Assembly: GCF_036850765.1 (NCBI RefSeq)
Contig: NC_089493.1
Span: 8,929,632 to 8,993,631 of the forward strand
DNA length: 64,000 nucleotides
Direction of reading: 5' to 3'
From: Saccopteryx bilineata
Lineage: Eukaryota; Chordata; Mammalia; Chiroptera; Emballonuridae
Shown: in pieces, positions 42,841 through 54,066 of the stretch
How the letters are laid out: every line of letters starts with the position of its first letter
Numbering within the stretch: position 1 is the first letter of the stretch
The notes under the pieces: model-generated
Database searches by the model: none
Seen by the model: the letters and a program-made list of their open reading frames with translations, nothing else
Told to the model about the DNA's origin: nothing
Program-made: the position numbers and the translations under genes

Positions 42841-44900
42841 TTATGATATTTTCAAGCCACAAAATAACCCAACCAGTTCTTGGCCTTCTGAAAGCTTGTA
42901 AGGCCATTCCGGGGAGACCAATGTGACTTTAATCAGTCTGGATGTGGATGTGGTAACGGTCAGCGTCCGTGCGGGCTCTGACAGCTCAGGCTCTAGGCTT
43001 TGCATGTGACCTGGACAGAACGGGCTGCTGGGGCCTTCAGAAGCCGTTCCAAACGCTCTCCCTCCTCCTCTCCCTCCTCTTCTGGAAAAGCAGCTAACAC
43101 CCAAAGTAGGCATGGAACACAAATCTCTTAAACTGATGTAGAATTATGTGTTTTTAAAAAACACACGTTTGCCAAAAGCTGAAAAATTCTGCCAATATTT
43201 AATTGTCAAAGAAAGATTTTGGTTTTTTTTTCTAAGAGCCATGGGTTTCCCCATGACATTCTACTCTCCTAAGAGAAAAGAAAGGTGGTCATTTACTTAC
43301 TCGGGAAGAAAATAGGAAAGCTCAGAGCTTCGGCTGGGTTCTCTGGTGGCGAGCGCTGCCTTCCGAGGTGTTTTCTGTTCTGGGAAGCACTCGGGAATGG
43401 GGTGGCCGTAACTTACATAACCTCTGCTCCCATGATGTCATTGCAGGGCTTGCCGAACAAGTGAGTCTCTCTGACGGGGGGGGGGGGGGGGAGTGGGGAG
43501 CGGAGCAGGCTGTGGTTTTGAAAGGAAAACGGCTGGGCACTTGGGAGCTGGTGAGAGATGATGCGGCCCCTAGCTCCCTGCCCAACTTGCTGATGTCTGG
43601 GGAGGCCCCGCGATCACTAACTACACAGGGTGTCCGAGGGGCACTACGCTAACTGGGGTGGTCACCTGGTAAGGCAATGGAGATGTCTAATCACGGCAGT
43701 TATACACCTATAGTATTTCATGTCAACTGTAACTGAAAAACAAATTTAAAACACTTTAAGAAAACAAAATTTTTTTTACAGACAAAAGACACAACACAAC
43801 GAAAGCCACAGCGCATTGTGGCATCTCTGAATGCCCCTGAGCCTCAGGCACGGGGACCCCGAGTCATGGCGGCTTCGACTCTCTGTGGCTCTGCGCAAGT
43901 CCTCACGGGAGCCGACTCGAGCGTCCCCGTCTGAATTTTGGTCACGAAGGGATCTGTAGCCTGGAATCCATCACTGCAGACCCCATTAAACAAACAGTGA
44001 GCCAGGAAAAGTTTGACTCATGCAGAGTCCAGAGCTGAGTAAGATCAGAGGCACTTTTTCCTAAGCCTCCCAGGCGGCTCTGTGGCTCGTCCACGGCTCG
44101 GTCTGCATCCATCACGCTGGACGACTCAAGGCCTCCCATCCAGACAGTAGGACAGTGCTGGCTTTCTCAGAGTCCGGCCTCCAGCGCCTCTGGCTGAACC
44201 CCCGCTGACCTCCTCTCTTTGTCTTAAGGAGTAAGATAGGCCAGGCTCCCTCCCTGAGCGTGGGAGAACCCACCCGCACCAGGGCTCTGTAAACACGGGG
44301 CCCCAAGTCTCAGGCCCTCAGTCCTCCCCACACCCTGCTGCTGCCTCCTGGGTGCTCGATGTGCCCCCCCTTGGTGTCACCACGAACCTAATGTGTCCAG
44401 AGCGGAAAATGTCCCCTCTGTCCTCCCAATCTGCCTTTCTCTCGGTGTTTCCCTTTCCTGACACCTCGGTGGAGACACGCCGTACTTTTGACTTCTCTAG
44501 CAGTTTTCTCTTGTTTCTGGACATCTTAAAATTGTGGAAGCAGGAGGTTAAAAAAAAAAAAAGAGCACTTCAAGGATCAGCAGCAGCGGATGTGTGATTC
44601 AGGGAGGAAACTGGATTCTGTGTCATTGCGGAAGGTCCCTTCACACCAGGGGAGACTTGGGGCTTCTGTAATCACGCGGACGCTAGGTGAGGGCCTGCCA
44701 CCCTTGTGGGGTAGGCTGGAACCAGAGCAGCTTCCAAACCACAGGATTTCCTAATCAGTACTATACTTTGGGGTCTCGCCAGCCAAACACCCTGCCCTCG
44801 GCAGCGTGCGGTTGGCTTTCCTCCCTTCAGCATGGGTTCACAACGGACAGGCCACTGGACAAGCCCCAAGAAGCACTGGCCTCAGGCGGTGACTACTGGC
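42841..44900. other. Interval sequence, nothing named
   Basis: Contains a G-run of about 14 at 43477-43490 and a poly-A at 44550-44561. 43640-43750 may be a decayed LINE 3' end. No supported gene. Confidence 0.4.
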
Positions 44901-44909
44901 CGCCCGAGC

Positions 44910-46110
44910 ATGCGGTCACCCACAGAGCTCAGGATGGGGTGGTGACCTCCTGCCACCCACACACGAGATCACCCACAGAGCTCAGGATGGGGCGGTGACC
45001 TCCTGCCACCCGCACACGCGGTCACCCACAGAGCTCAGGATGGGGCGGTGACCTCCTGTCGCCTGCGCACCTGGTCACCCACAGAGCTCAGGATGGGGCG
45101 GTGACCTCCTGCCACCCACACACGCGGTCACCCACAGAGCTCAGGATGGGGCGGTGACCTCCTGCCACCCGCACACGCGATCACCCACAGAGCTCAGGAT
45201 GGGGCGGGTGACCTCCTGCCACCCGCACACGCGGTCACCCACAGAGCTCAGGATGGGGCGGTGACCTCCTGCCACCCGCACACGCGGTCACCCACAGAGC
45301 TCAGGATGGGGCGGTGACCTCCTGCCACCCGCACACGCGATCACCCACAGAGCTCAGGATGGGGCGGTGACCTCCTGCCACCCGCACACGCGGTCACCCA
45401 CAGAGCTCAGGATGGGGCGGTGACCTCCTGCCACCCGCACACGCGGTCACCCACAGAGCTCAGGATGGGGCGGTGACCTCCTGCCACCCGCACACGCGGT
45501 CACCCACAGAGCTCAGGATGGGGCGGTGACCTCCTGCCACCCGCACACGCGGTCACCCACAGAGCTCAGGATGGGGCGGTGACCTCCTGCCACCCGCACA
45601 CGCGATCACCCACAGAGCTCAGGATGGGGCGGTGACCTCCTGCCACCCGCACACGCGGTCACCCACAGAGCTCAGGATGGGGCGGTGACCTCCTGCCACC
45701 CGCACACGCGGTCACCCACAGAGCTCAGGATGGGGCGGTGACCTCCTGCCACCCGCACACGCGGTCACCCACAGAGCTCAGGATGGGGCGGTGACCTCCT
45801 GCCACCCGCACACGCGGTCACCCACAGAGCTCAGGATGGGGCGGTGACCTCCTGCCACCCGCACACGCGGTCACCCACAGAGCTCAGGATGGGGCGGTGA
45901 CCTCCTGCCACCCGCACACGCGGTCACCCACAGAGCTCAGGATGGGGCGGTGACCTCCTGCCACCCGCACACGCGATCACCCACAGAGCTCAGGATGGGG
46001 CGGTGACCTCCTGTCACCCACACACGCGGTCACCCACAGAGCTCAGGATGGGGCGGTGACCTCCTGTCACCTGCGCACCTGGTCACCCACAGAGCCCAGG
46101 AGGCCGGCTC
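44910..46110. repeat. 53-bp minisatellite, about 23 units
   Basis: ACCCACAGAGCTCAGGATGG recurs every 53 bp from 44918 to 46085 (one extra G near 45206). The other half is CGGTGACCTCCTGCCACCCG with CACACGCGGTC or CACACGCGATC variants. Edge units are more diverged (e.g. CCTGTCGCCTGCGCACCTGG at both edges), central units nearly identical. Confidence 0.97.
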
Positions 46111-48930
46111 TGCGGCACGGGGCACGGGGTGCACAGGGCTGACCCAGCTTTGCCTCTTGGGGAGGACAGCCTGTGAGGGACGTAGACCGAGCGTGGCAGG
46201 GCCGTGTGGCTGGGACCACCAGTGCCCACGTGCCCCGAGAGAGGGCTGAGTACGGGGGCCTGGGGGACTGATTCCGCGGCAGCCTTGCCAAGGCCGAGCC
46301 CGCCCCCCCACCCCGACGTGGAATGGGAAGTAACGTAGATGAGGAAGACCACGGAGGCTCCCCCGTCGCGCACACAGATGAGAAGAGTGAAGCAGGCCAT
46401 GGTGCAGGGGAGGAGAGGGTCTCCCTCTGGCCTGGGGGCCTGGGAGCCTGCATTCTGGGGGTGGAGGGCAGTGTGAGGGAACCCCAAGTCCGTAAGGAGC
46501 AACAGGCCCCTGTAACGTGGAGAAGAGGGAGGAGGCTGAGCGTGATCAATGTCTCCTGGGCACGGGGGACTTGGGGGGAAATCACAACAGCACAGAGATG
46601 GCTACAAGGCTGCCGTTGGGGAACAGAGACCTGCCTGTCCCGCCGGCTGGGGCCGGCCGACCCGCCTGGACGGTCCTTAGCACTAAAGCCGGGGGCTCCG
46701 GGCAGCCTGGACTTCCCCAGGTGCGGCCGGCCTCGGACGACACGTGCTGGAGTTTGAAGAACTTGGGAATACGTGGGCACAGTCTCCGCCATGACAGAGA
46801 GGGTGGCGTTTGACTTCCCTAGTCCCTCAGCCCTGCAGTCCCTCGGCCTCTCTCCTTGCCGGTCACATCCGGCGAGCTCTTCAGGGTGTTGGACAGTAGG
46901 AAACCCCATTCAGCCTGCCCCAATGAGTAGCATCTGCCCGCTCAGCGTCCTCGGGTCTGTCCCTAGTCCTTACAACATGTGATGGCCCTGTGGTCGTCTC
47001 CGCTTGTGGGCGAAGGCGGTAGCGGTGGCCATGTCTCCCCGAGATTAAAGGCACGGCCTAGGTTCGGTCCAGCTAACGCCCTCTGCGTCTGCTCACGCCT
47101 CCCTTCCTCTCTCTGGTTCTAGACGCTAACGTGCCCAACAAGCCCGCAACAGAGAGCTCCCACCCGATCTCCCAGCTTTCTGACTTTTTTCCTTCAGCCG
47201 GTCCTCGTGCTGGATTAATATTCCAGAGAGCACTTGGATTTTGTCACTTCACAGGATGACGGCCCAACCCTTAGGATTCACTGACTCCGCCCTGGTCTTG
47301 CTGTGACACCCGGGGCCACCCCCTCCCCTGGGGTCTTCTGCTCCCACTGAGACAGGTGGCTCACATACAGGCTCCTCAGGCATCCAGACGCGCGTTCCTA
47401 AGCGTTTGCTGGGAACAACCGCCCCGCTCCTCTCCGCCCCTTAATGCCCACCCGTCACGCAAGTCCTGCTATGACCTGACCCATGTGCACGGTCTGAGTG
47501 TCCATCCCTCCATTCTGCAAATGTGTCGGGGGTACCCAGGCGGTGGCGGGCGAGTGCTGGGTCCCTAGGGGCCGAGGGGAGGGCCCGGGGTCAGCTCCGG
47601 GGCTGCTCATGCTCTGGTGACCGGGCAGGTGAGCCAGCAAGACATCTGCAGCCAAGTGTGCAAAACGCCACCGCAGAAGAGCATGCACAAAGGGGGTGGG
47701 AGTGCCGGGGGCGAGAGTAAGGTGCCAGGATGTGAGGGGAGAGAACTAAAACCCTCGACGTAGGTTTAACAAAGCTCAACACCGGTGGGTCTCCAGGGTG
47801 ACAGCTGCCTACGTGAGCGTGTCCTGGGCATTCGGGCCGCTGCGAGCGCTGCCCCGGCCCTGTTGGTGGTCGTTTGGACTGAGATGACGGCTCTGGGTAC
47901 TGGCCGCTCAGTGTGGAGAGAGCTCAGCCGGGCTGGGGATTCCACAGACCGGGAGGGATTTAAAAATCCACGTAACACGCTCTGTCTCCCATGCTGGCCT
48001 TGCTTTGGGAGACAAAGGCTTTCTCACCTGGGCAGGGGGCTCACAGAACTTCCTCTTATGAAATTCGTGAGCTAACAGAAGTTGGGGCCAGGGTAGGTGC
48101 GCCCCCAAAGGCACCTCAGTGGGGAAAGAGAAGCAGTTTCAGTCCACAGTGAGGCCTTCCTGAGAGCGCAGGGACCGAGGGGGGGGCCCTCTGCAAGCCA
48201 CCCCGAGAGAGAGCTGGGACCAGGCAGTCCTGGGTGTGCTCGGACCCTCGGTGTCTTCCTCTGGGAACGTGCCCCGTCTTCTCTGAGAGCTGCTGCGAAG
48301 AACAAATAAACGCGTGGAAAACGTCAGTCTCTCGGGCCACGCAGGTGTTCAGAGGATGAGATGAGTAGTGTGTGGATGTAGCTCTTCCTGGTGCCATGGC
48401 CTTTCTCTGTGTGATCTGGCAGAAAGCACCCACGGGAAGCCTCTGTCATTCTTCAGCTCAGGGGGCCTGACTGGTCCATGTGTCCAGCAAACTGTGGGGT
48501 CATGGACTGGTACTAGTTTTCCTTGGAAACCAGTAGTTCACGGATGGAGCTGATGCTGTGAGCATTCCCTTGAGTGCACACACCATGCTGGGCCCCACGA
48601 TCGGGAGTTCTTCCATGAGCTGGAGAACCCTGGGCACCGAGGAACCGAAGATGCTGAAAACAACATTCCCCTTCTCTTGAGGATGCCAAAGCAAGCATCT
48701 TTGGTCCGGCCTGGAAGCCACGGCGGGCTGGGCGGGGCCGCAGATCCACCTCACCAGGGTATAGACCCCAGCTCATCCTGGGTGAGCGGGGCAAACCTGG
48801 CCCCTTCTCTCTACCACCTCGTGGAGCCTCAGTTTGCGGATGTTCTCGGAGCGGGGGGCTCACGAGGGATGGCAGGGAGACACCGCTGGCCCCGGTCAGC
48901 AGCCAGCAGCCAGCAGGCGCCGTTCTGGTC
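46111..48930. other. GC-rich interval, nothing named
   Basis: GC-rich intergenic DNA with many overlapping ORFs on both strands that look like composition artefacts. No repeat family or gene recognised. Confidence 0.45.
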
Positions 48931-48941
48931 TTGCTGCGGTG

Positions 48942-49172
48942 CTGTCGCATGGACAGAGGGGGGCTGTCAGCAGGAGGGGGGCTCTGTGGCCGTCCTCTGT
49001 CCGGGCCAGGACTGGAGCTGTCGCATGGACAGGGGGCGCTGTCAGCAGGAGGAGGGCTCTGTGGCCGTCCTCTGTCCGGGCCAGGACTGGAGCTGTCGCA
49101 TGGACAGAGGGGGGCTGTCAGCAGGAGGAGGGCTCTGTGGCCGTCCTCTGTCCGGGCCAGGACTGGAGAGGT
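48942..49172. repeat. 76-bp tandem repeat, 3 copies
   Basis: CTGTCGCATGGACAG starts units at 48942, 49018 and 49093. Each contains GGGCTGTCAGCAGGAG and GTCCTCTGTCCGGGCCAGGA. Small length differences give spacings of 76 and 75. Confidence 0.92.
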
Positions 49173-49789
49173 GGCACCGGCGCACACTGCTGGCCCGCTG
49201 AGTGGGCCATGACTCAGCACGGAGGACGGCGTCCTGAGGCAGCTGGAGCCCCATCTTGGGCCACCTCAGAGCGTGCTATGCACAACGTCCCCGCCTCGGT
49301 GGGCTTGGTGGCTGGGCCGTCAGGGAGCCGGGAGCTGGGCCCTGTGGCCTCTCCTTAACCTCGACTGAGAAGCCCTGAGTCAAGCTGACTTTGGGGCCTG
49401 GGGCAGGAAGGGAGAGACAGGGCAGCCAGCCGGGTCCCGAGTCAGGAGCCCTGGGGCGTTTAAACCAGCGCCACCAGGCCCGTGACGCCTGCACTCTGAG
49501 GGCCTGGGCCGGCCCCTCACATGCTGTGTAACCTTGGGGTGACCCGGAGAAAGGCCTCCGTACCCTCCCTTTGAAAGAGTCCTCTGAAACTCTGTGAGAC
49601 GGCACGTTCTCGTCTTTCTTAGACAGACTCCTGCGACCGGCGGTGTCCGTAGCCGCGGGCAGACCCGAGGAGAACGCGAGTCACTTCCTCTGCTGGGGGG
49701 AAGGGTATGCGGACTGTGAGGGCCACCTCGGTGGGGAGCAGGTGCTTGGAACTAGTGAGACACCCGGATGAGTCTCAAAGGACCACAGA

Positions 49790-50998
49790 CGGGGAGCCCC
49801 AAACAACAGATATTTCTTCTCTCTTAGTTCGGGGGGCTAGAAGTCCAGAATCCAGGAGCCCCAGGTTGGCTCCTTTTGGCGGCTCTGAGGGGACTCTGTC
49901 CAGGCCTCTCTTCTAGCCCCTGGGGGCTCCAGGCAGACCCTTGTGCTCCGCGGTTTGTAGAAGCATCAGCCCATCTGTGCCCCCCCGTGACTCTGTGCCC
50001 CCCCCCGTGACTCTGTGCGCCCCCCGTGACTCTGTGCGCCCCCCCGTGACTCTGCGCCCCCCCGTGACTCTGTGCGCCCCCCCATGACTCTGTGCCCCCC
50101 CGTGACTCTGTGCCCCCCCGTGACTCTGTGCCCCCCCGTGACTCTGTGCGCCCCCCCGTGACTCTGTGCGCCCCCCCGTGACTCTGTGTGCCCCCCGTGA
50201 CTCTGTGCCTCCCCCGTGACTCTGCGCCCCCCCGTGACTCTGTGCGCCCCCCCGTGACTCTGCGCCCCCCCGTGACTCTGCGCCCCCCCGTGACTCTGTG
50301 CGCCCCCCCGTGACTCTGCGCCCCCCCGTGACTCTGTGCGCCCCCCCGTGACTCTGTGCCCCCCCGTGACTCTGTGCCCCCCCGTGACTCTGTGCGCCCC
50401 CCCGTGACTCTGTGCCCCCCCGTGACTCTGTGCCCCCCGTGACTCTGTGCGCCCCCCCGTGACTCTGTGTGCCCCCCGTGACTCTGTGTGCCCCCCGTGA
50501 CTCTGTGCCTCCCCCGTGACTCTGTGCCCCCCCGTGACTCTGTGTGCCCCCCCGTGACTCTGTGCCCCCCCGTGACTCTGTGCCCCCCGTGACTCTGTGC
50601 GCCCCCCCGTGACTCTGTGCGCCCCCCCGTGACTCTGTGTGCCCCCCGTGACTCTGTGCCTCCCCCGTGACTCTGTGCCCCCCCGTGACTCTGTGTGCCC
50701 CCCCGTGACTCTGTGCCCCCCCGTGACTCTGTGCCCCCCCGTGACTCTGTGCCCCGCCCCCCGTGACTCTGTGTGCCCCCCCCGTGACTCTGTGCGCCCC
50801 CCCCCGTGACTCTGTGTGCCCTTTCCTTTTCTAATGGGGACCTCAGTCATTGGATTTAGGGTCCAGCTTAATCTGGTATGGCCACATCTTAATTACTTCT
50901 GCAAAGACCTTATTCCCAAATAAGGTCCCATCTTAAATAAGGTCCCACGTGAATGTGAACTTGGGGGTGGGGGGTGGGCTGGAACGGTGTTCAACCCG
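49790..50998 (-). mobile_element. MLT1-type LTR interrupted by a minisatellite
   Basis: Left part AAACAACAGATATTTCTTCT, TTCGGGGGGCTAGAAGTCCA, then GGTTTGTAGAAGCATCAGCC. Right part CAGTCATTGGATTTAGGGTC, CTTCTGCAAAGACCTTATTC, CCAAATAAGGTCCCA. Together they are the complement of one MLT1 LTR, with the C-rich array at 49975-50820 in between. Confidence 0.82.
49975..50820. repeat. ~19-bp C-rich minisatellite, roughly 45 units
   Basis: CCCCCCGTGACTCTGTGCG and its GTGTG, GTGCC and GCGCC variants repeat with unit lengths varying mainly between 17 and 20 because the C-run changes. The minus strand carries a GGGGGG run in nearly every unit. A 294-codon minus ORF across it is an artefact. Confidence 0.97.
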
Positions 50999-51159
50999 TG
51001 AAAACACCTTTGTCTTAGTTTATCTTCATGAACACCTGGATCCTCATTTAATCTGCAACACGCCAGGAGCTGAGAGAGGTGAACCGACCTTGTCCACATC
51101 CCCGCAGCCAGGAAGCAGCAGCGCTGGCGTGTGAAACAGGAACCTGCCTCCCGCCCGCT

Positions 51160-51205
51160 GCCCCGGAGACTTTACAAAGCACCCCCCCCACACACACACA
51201 CAGAG
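51160..51205. repeat. Poly-C/(CA)n tract
   Basis: CACCCCCCCCACACACACAC at about 51180-51200. Confidence 0.75.
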
Positions 51206-51219
51206 CCACTCGCTCCGGG

Positions 51220-51350
51220 CGAGAAAGGCATGCTCCTTGTATCATCTGCCCATCTCACAGATGACAAAACTGAGGGCAGAGGCCAAGGCTTGGGGAGGTG
51301 GGCAAGATGAGCCAAGTGCTTGGCTGAGGTCACACGTGAGTGAGTGGCCT
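51220..51350 (+). mobile_element. MIR SINE remnant
   Basis: CATCTGCCCATCTCACAGAT, then GACAAAACTGAGGGCAGAGG and TTGGCTGAGGTCACACGTGA match the MIR core. Confidence 0.72.
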
Positions 51351-51394
51351 CAAGCAAGGCCTGGCCACCCGAGTTCTTCCCCTACAATGAAATT

Positions 51395-51640
51395 TTGTCT
51401 CTTACTGTGAGCCAGGTGGAAGGAGCCAGACACAAAGAGGCACGTATTGTATGGTCCCCCCGGCATGAAACGTCCAGAACCAGCGATTCTAGAGACAGAC
51501 GGAGGCAGTGGGGACGGAGGAGAGGGAAGCGGCTGCTACCGGCTGCGGGACTTCACTGCGGACGATGAATGTGTCCCGGAATCAGAGAGCCGTGAGGCCT
51601 GCCCCGCTCGGTGAATGCCCTAGAAGCCGCCGGGATGGGT
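51395..51640 (+). mobile_element. L1M-type LINE 3' fragment
   Basis: GGAGCCAGACACAAAGAGGC, then ACGTATTGTATGGTCCCCCC, GGCATGAAACGTCCAGAACC and GAATGTGTCCCGGAATCAGA are a diverged L1M 3' end. Confidence 0.68.
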
Positions 51641-52860
51641 GAACGCGCGACACGGGACGTGTATCTCCAAGTGGCTCTGCGGAAATCTCAGCATTAGGAG
51701 TCAGGCCCCAGCCCCCGGGCCGGCGGCTCCAGAGGAAGCCACTGCTCACAGGCTCAGAGGATGCGAAGTCTTTTTATTGGGGTTGGGGGTTGGGAGGGAG
51801 GCATGGAGCAGCCCAAGCCCAGGCTTAGGAGCTCTCTGTGCAGAAAGGCACCTCGAGGGTCTTTTTGGTGACAGAATTTGCGTCCCCTCTGCTAAGGCAC
51901 AGACTCACGGGCTTCTAGGGCACCCTTCTGCTTTAGGGACTTCCCTCTCTGGCCTCGGTTTCCACCCGCGTGGCTGTGAGGGTCAAGTCGAAAGGAGCTC
52001 AGCAGAGGGTGAGACATTTTCATTGGCCCCTGACCCTCAGCCCCAAACCACGAACAAACCACTAACCTTTTCACCAAGGCCCTTGCTGAACCGTGACGCC
52101 TTGCTCCCCCCTGGCCCCAGGTCCTCCCGGGGTTGGCGAGGTCGGAGCTGCGTGAGCCTCTGCGGTGGACTCAGGGACTGAGTAACGAGGGGAGAGTGAA
52201 GCACATCACTGGGGTGACAAGGAGTGGCTTTATAAATGGACCGTCGCCATCACCACTTGCTGGTTCCCATTGGGTCACCCGCATTCACTTTGGACCTCTG
52301 CACCAGGCCCTCCGTGGCTCCAGCCAGGGCAGACTTGGGAGTTAAGCCCATTTCTCGGTTCCGAGTCCACCAGAAGCCCACCTGGGTGTCTCCCCATCGT
52401 ACCAGCTGCTGGGGCCCAGGAGGGCCGGGAGTCGAGGGGTCCTTGTGTTGCCTGCCGGGGGTGGCGAGAGGTGGAGAAGGCTCTCCCAGACTGTTTCCAC
52501 TTGCTGAGAGCTCTGGTTAGACTCCCAGCTGGGTGGCTTCCCCTGCGCTGCAGACTTCCTTGGCTTGTGCTCATGTCTGTGAACAACGTCCCTCGGATGG
52601 GTGAACTCCTTGGGACACGCGTGGGCACTTTCTCCCAGCCCAAGGCCGTTGGTGCGGGGTGCAGGCTGGTGGGAAGTGAGGGCACTGGGAGGGGATTGGA
52701 CTCGGCTGGACTGGGTCTCGGCACTTGTGTCCGTGTGGCTGGAGGGTGGGAATGAGCTCGGAGGCAGAAAGAGGGAAAGGCACAAGGCAGGCCTCAGCCT
52801 ACGACAGCTCCTGGAAGCCACGTAACGAACGTGAAAATTTATCTCAATAGTGGAACGCCA
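51641..52860. other. Interval sequence, nothing named
   Basis: GC-rich intergenic DNA. A minus-strand AATAAA is present in CCCCAATAAAAAG (51773 region). No supported gene. Confidence 0.45.
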
Positions 52861-52863
52861 CTG

Positions 52864-52918
52864 GCACCCTCACCCTCACCGTCGCCATCACCGCCATCAC
52901 CATCGTCATTACCATCCC
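52864..52918. repeat. Degenerate (CCATCA)n tract
   Basis: CACCCTCACCCTCACCGTCG, then CCATCACCGCCATCACCATC. Imperfect hexamer/trimer repeat. Confidence 0.85.
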
Positions 52919-52939
52919 GGCAGCTCACACATATCAAGT

Positions 52940-53160
52940 GCCAACTCTCTACCAGGCACTGTGCCAAACACTCTCACACCCGAACCCTGTCAGCAGTTCT
53001 TTGGAGTAGACGCCATTATTACCTCCATTTTATAGACTGTGGACTCAGGAAGGATGAGTGAGATACCCAAGACCACAGAGTGAGTAAGAGCCCGAGCCAG
53101 AACCAGAACTGGAGTCCGGGTCTGCCTGATCCCAAAGCCTTAGCTCCTCAACATTGCCTT
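52940..53160 (+). mobile_element. MIR SINE, long copy
   Basis: AGTGCCAACTCTCTACCAGG, CACTGTGCCAAACACTCTCA, then GCCATTATTACCTCCATTTT and GGTCTGCCTGATCCCAAAGC match MIR well; read in the complementary MIR sense. Confidence 0.78.
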
Positions 53161-54060
53161 TTTCACATTGAAAGCCTTTCTATGTTAGTCCAGTATTTGC
53201 ATTCTTTAAAGACGCCGCTGACTGCAGAGTAGGGACTCAGCATGGGGAGATGGTGGCGGCTAATACCGGAGGTGGGGAGGCCAATAAGGGATGATGGATA
53301 GACACAGGAAATGAAGATGATTCCGGAAACAGGTGGGAGCTAAGAGCTGCGGATCCATTGGGTGGAAGGTTGTGTAGGACAGGAGTGTGTTGACCCATGA
53401 GCTCTGGCTTTTTGGCATAAATAGCTAGATGTCTAGATGGGGCAGTGCCATTTCTGTAGGCACAGAATGCGAGTGTTGTCTAATGAACGAGTGAATGAAT
53501 GATCACATGAATATTAAGGCGTCCCCAGGTGGACCAGATAATGAGTTCCCCATGCTAGCAGTATGCAAGTAATGGCTAGACAACTGTTTAATCTGGACAT
53601 TGTAGAGGACACTCCTGATCTGATAGGGAGGTCAAATGAAAGACACTCAACAAATATATATCACATGCATGAATGATGCACTCTCTGACATCGCTATGAT
53701 TCTAGGGCCTTGCGGGCCCTCGCAGGCACCTGGTGGGAGCTTACCAGTGTAGGAATGTAGGGTGGGGGGAAATATTCAAACCCTATTAAGTTTCCTTAAA
53801 CGTCTACTTGAGTGTACAGTACAGTGTACATTGTAGTATGCGTTAATAAGCCTACATATTAGGTGTATGTCATTAAAATTCTTTTACTTACAAGGATGTG
53901 CAATCACAAAGGCTTGGACACCACTGATGAATGGGACAGGGGCCCTAAAGTAGGTTCAGCAGAAATAAGTGGAACCCCAAGCCCTGCCCCTGGCCATGTC
54001 CCCAAGGGAGCTCAGGGTTTCGGGAGTGGTGACAAAACAAAGAGCTGTACAAAAACGCCT
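53161..54060. other. Region downstream of BDKRB2, nothing named
   Basis: AT-richer sequence with no gene or named repeat. May lie beyond the BDKRB2 transcript end. Confidence 0.45.
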
Positions 54061-54066
54061 CAGCCG

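Noticed and set aside
44930..46090. CRISPR-like regular repeats
   Set aside because: Contiguous 53-bp tandem units without unique spacers in mammalian DNA; a minisatellite, not a CRISPR array.
46030..46909. 280-codon minus ORF between BDKRB1 and BDKRB2
   Set aside because: GC-rich chance frame, partly in the 53-bp array, without domains, splice context or conserved-looking residues.
49966..50850. 294-codon minus-strand ORF rich in HRVTGG, TESRGG and AQSHGG
   Set aside because: It is a translation of the ~19-bp C-rich array in shifting frames; the array is nested in an MLT1 LTR.
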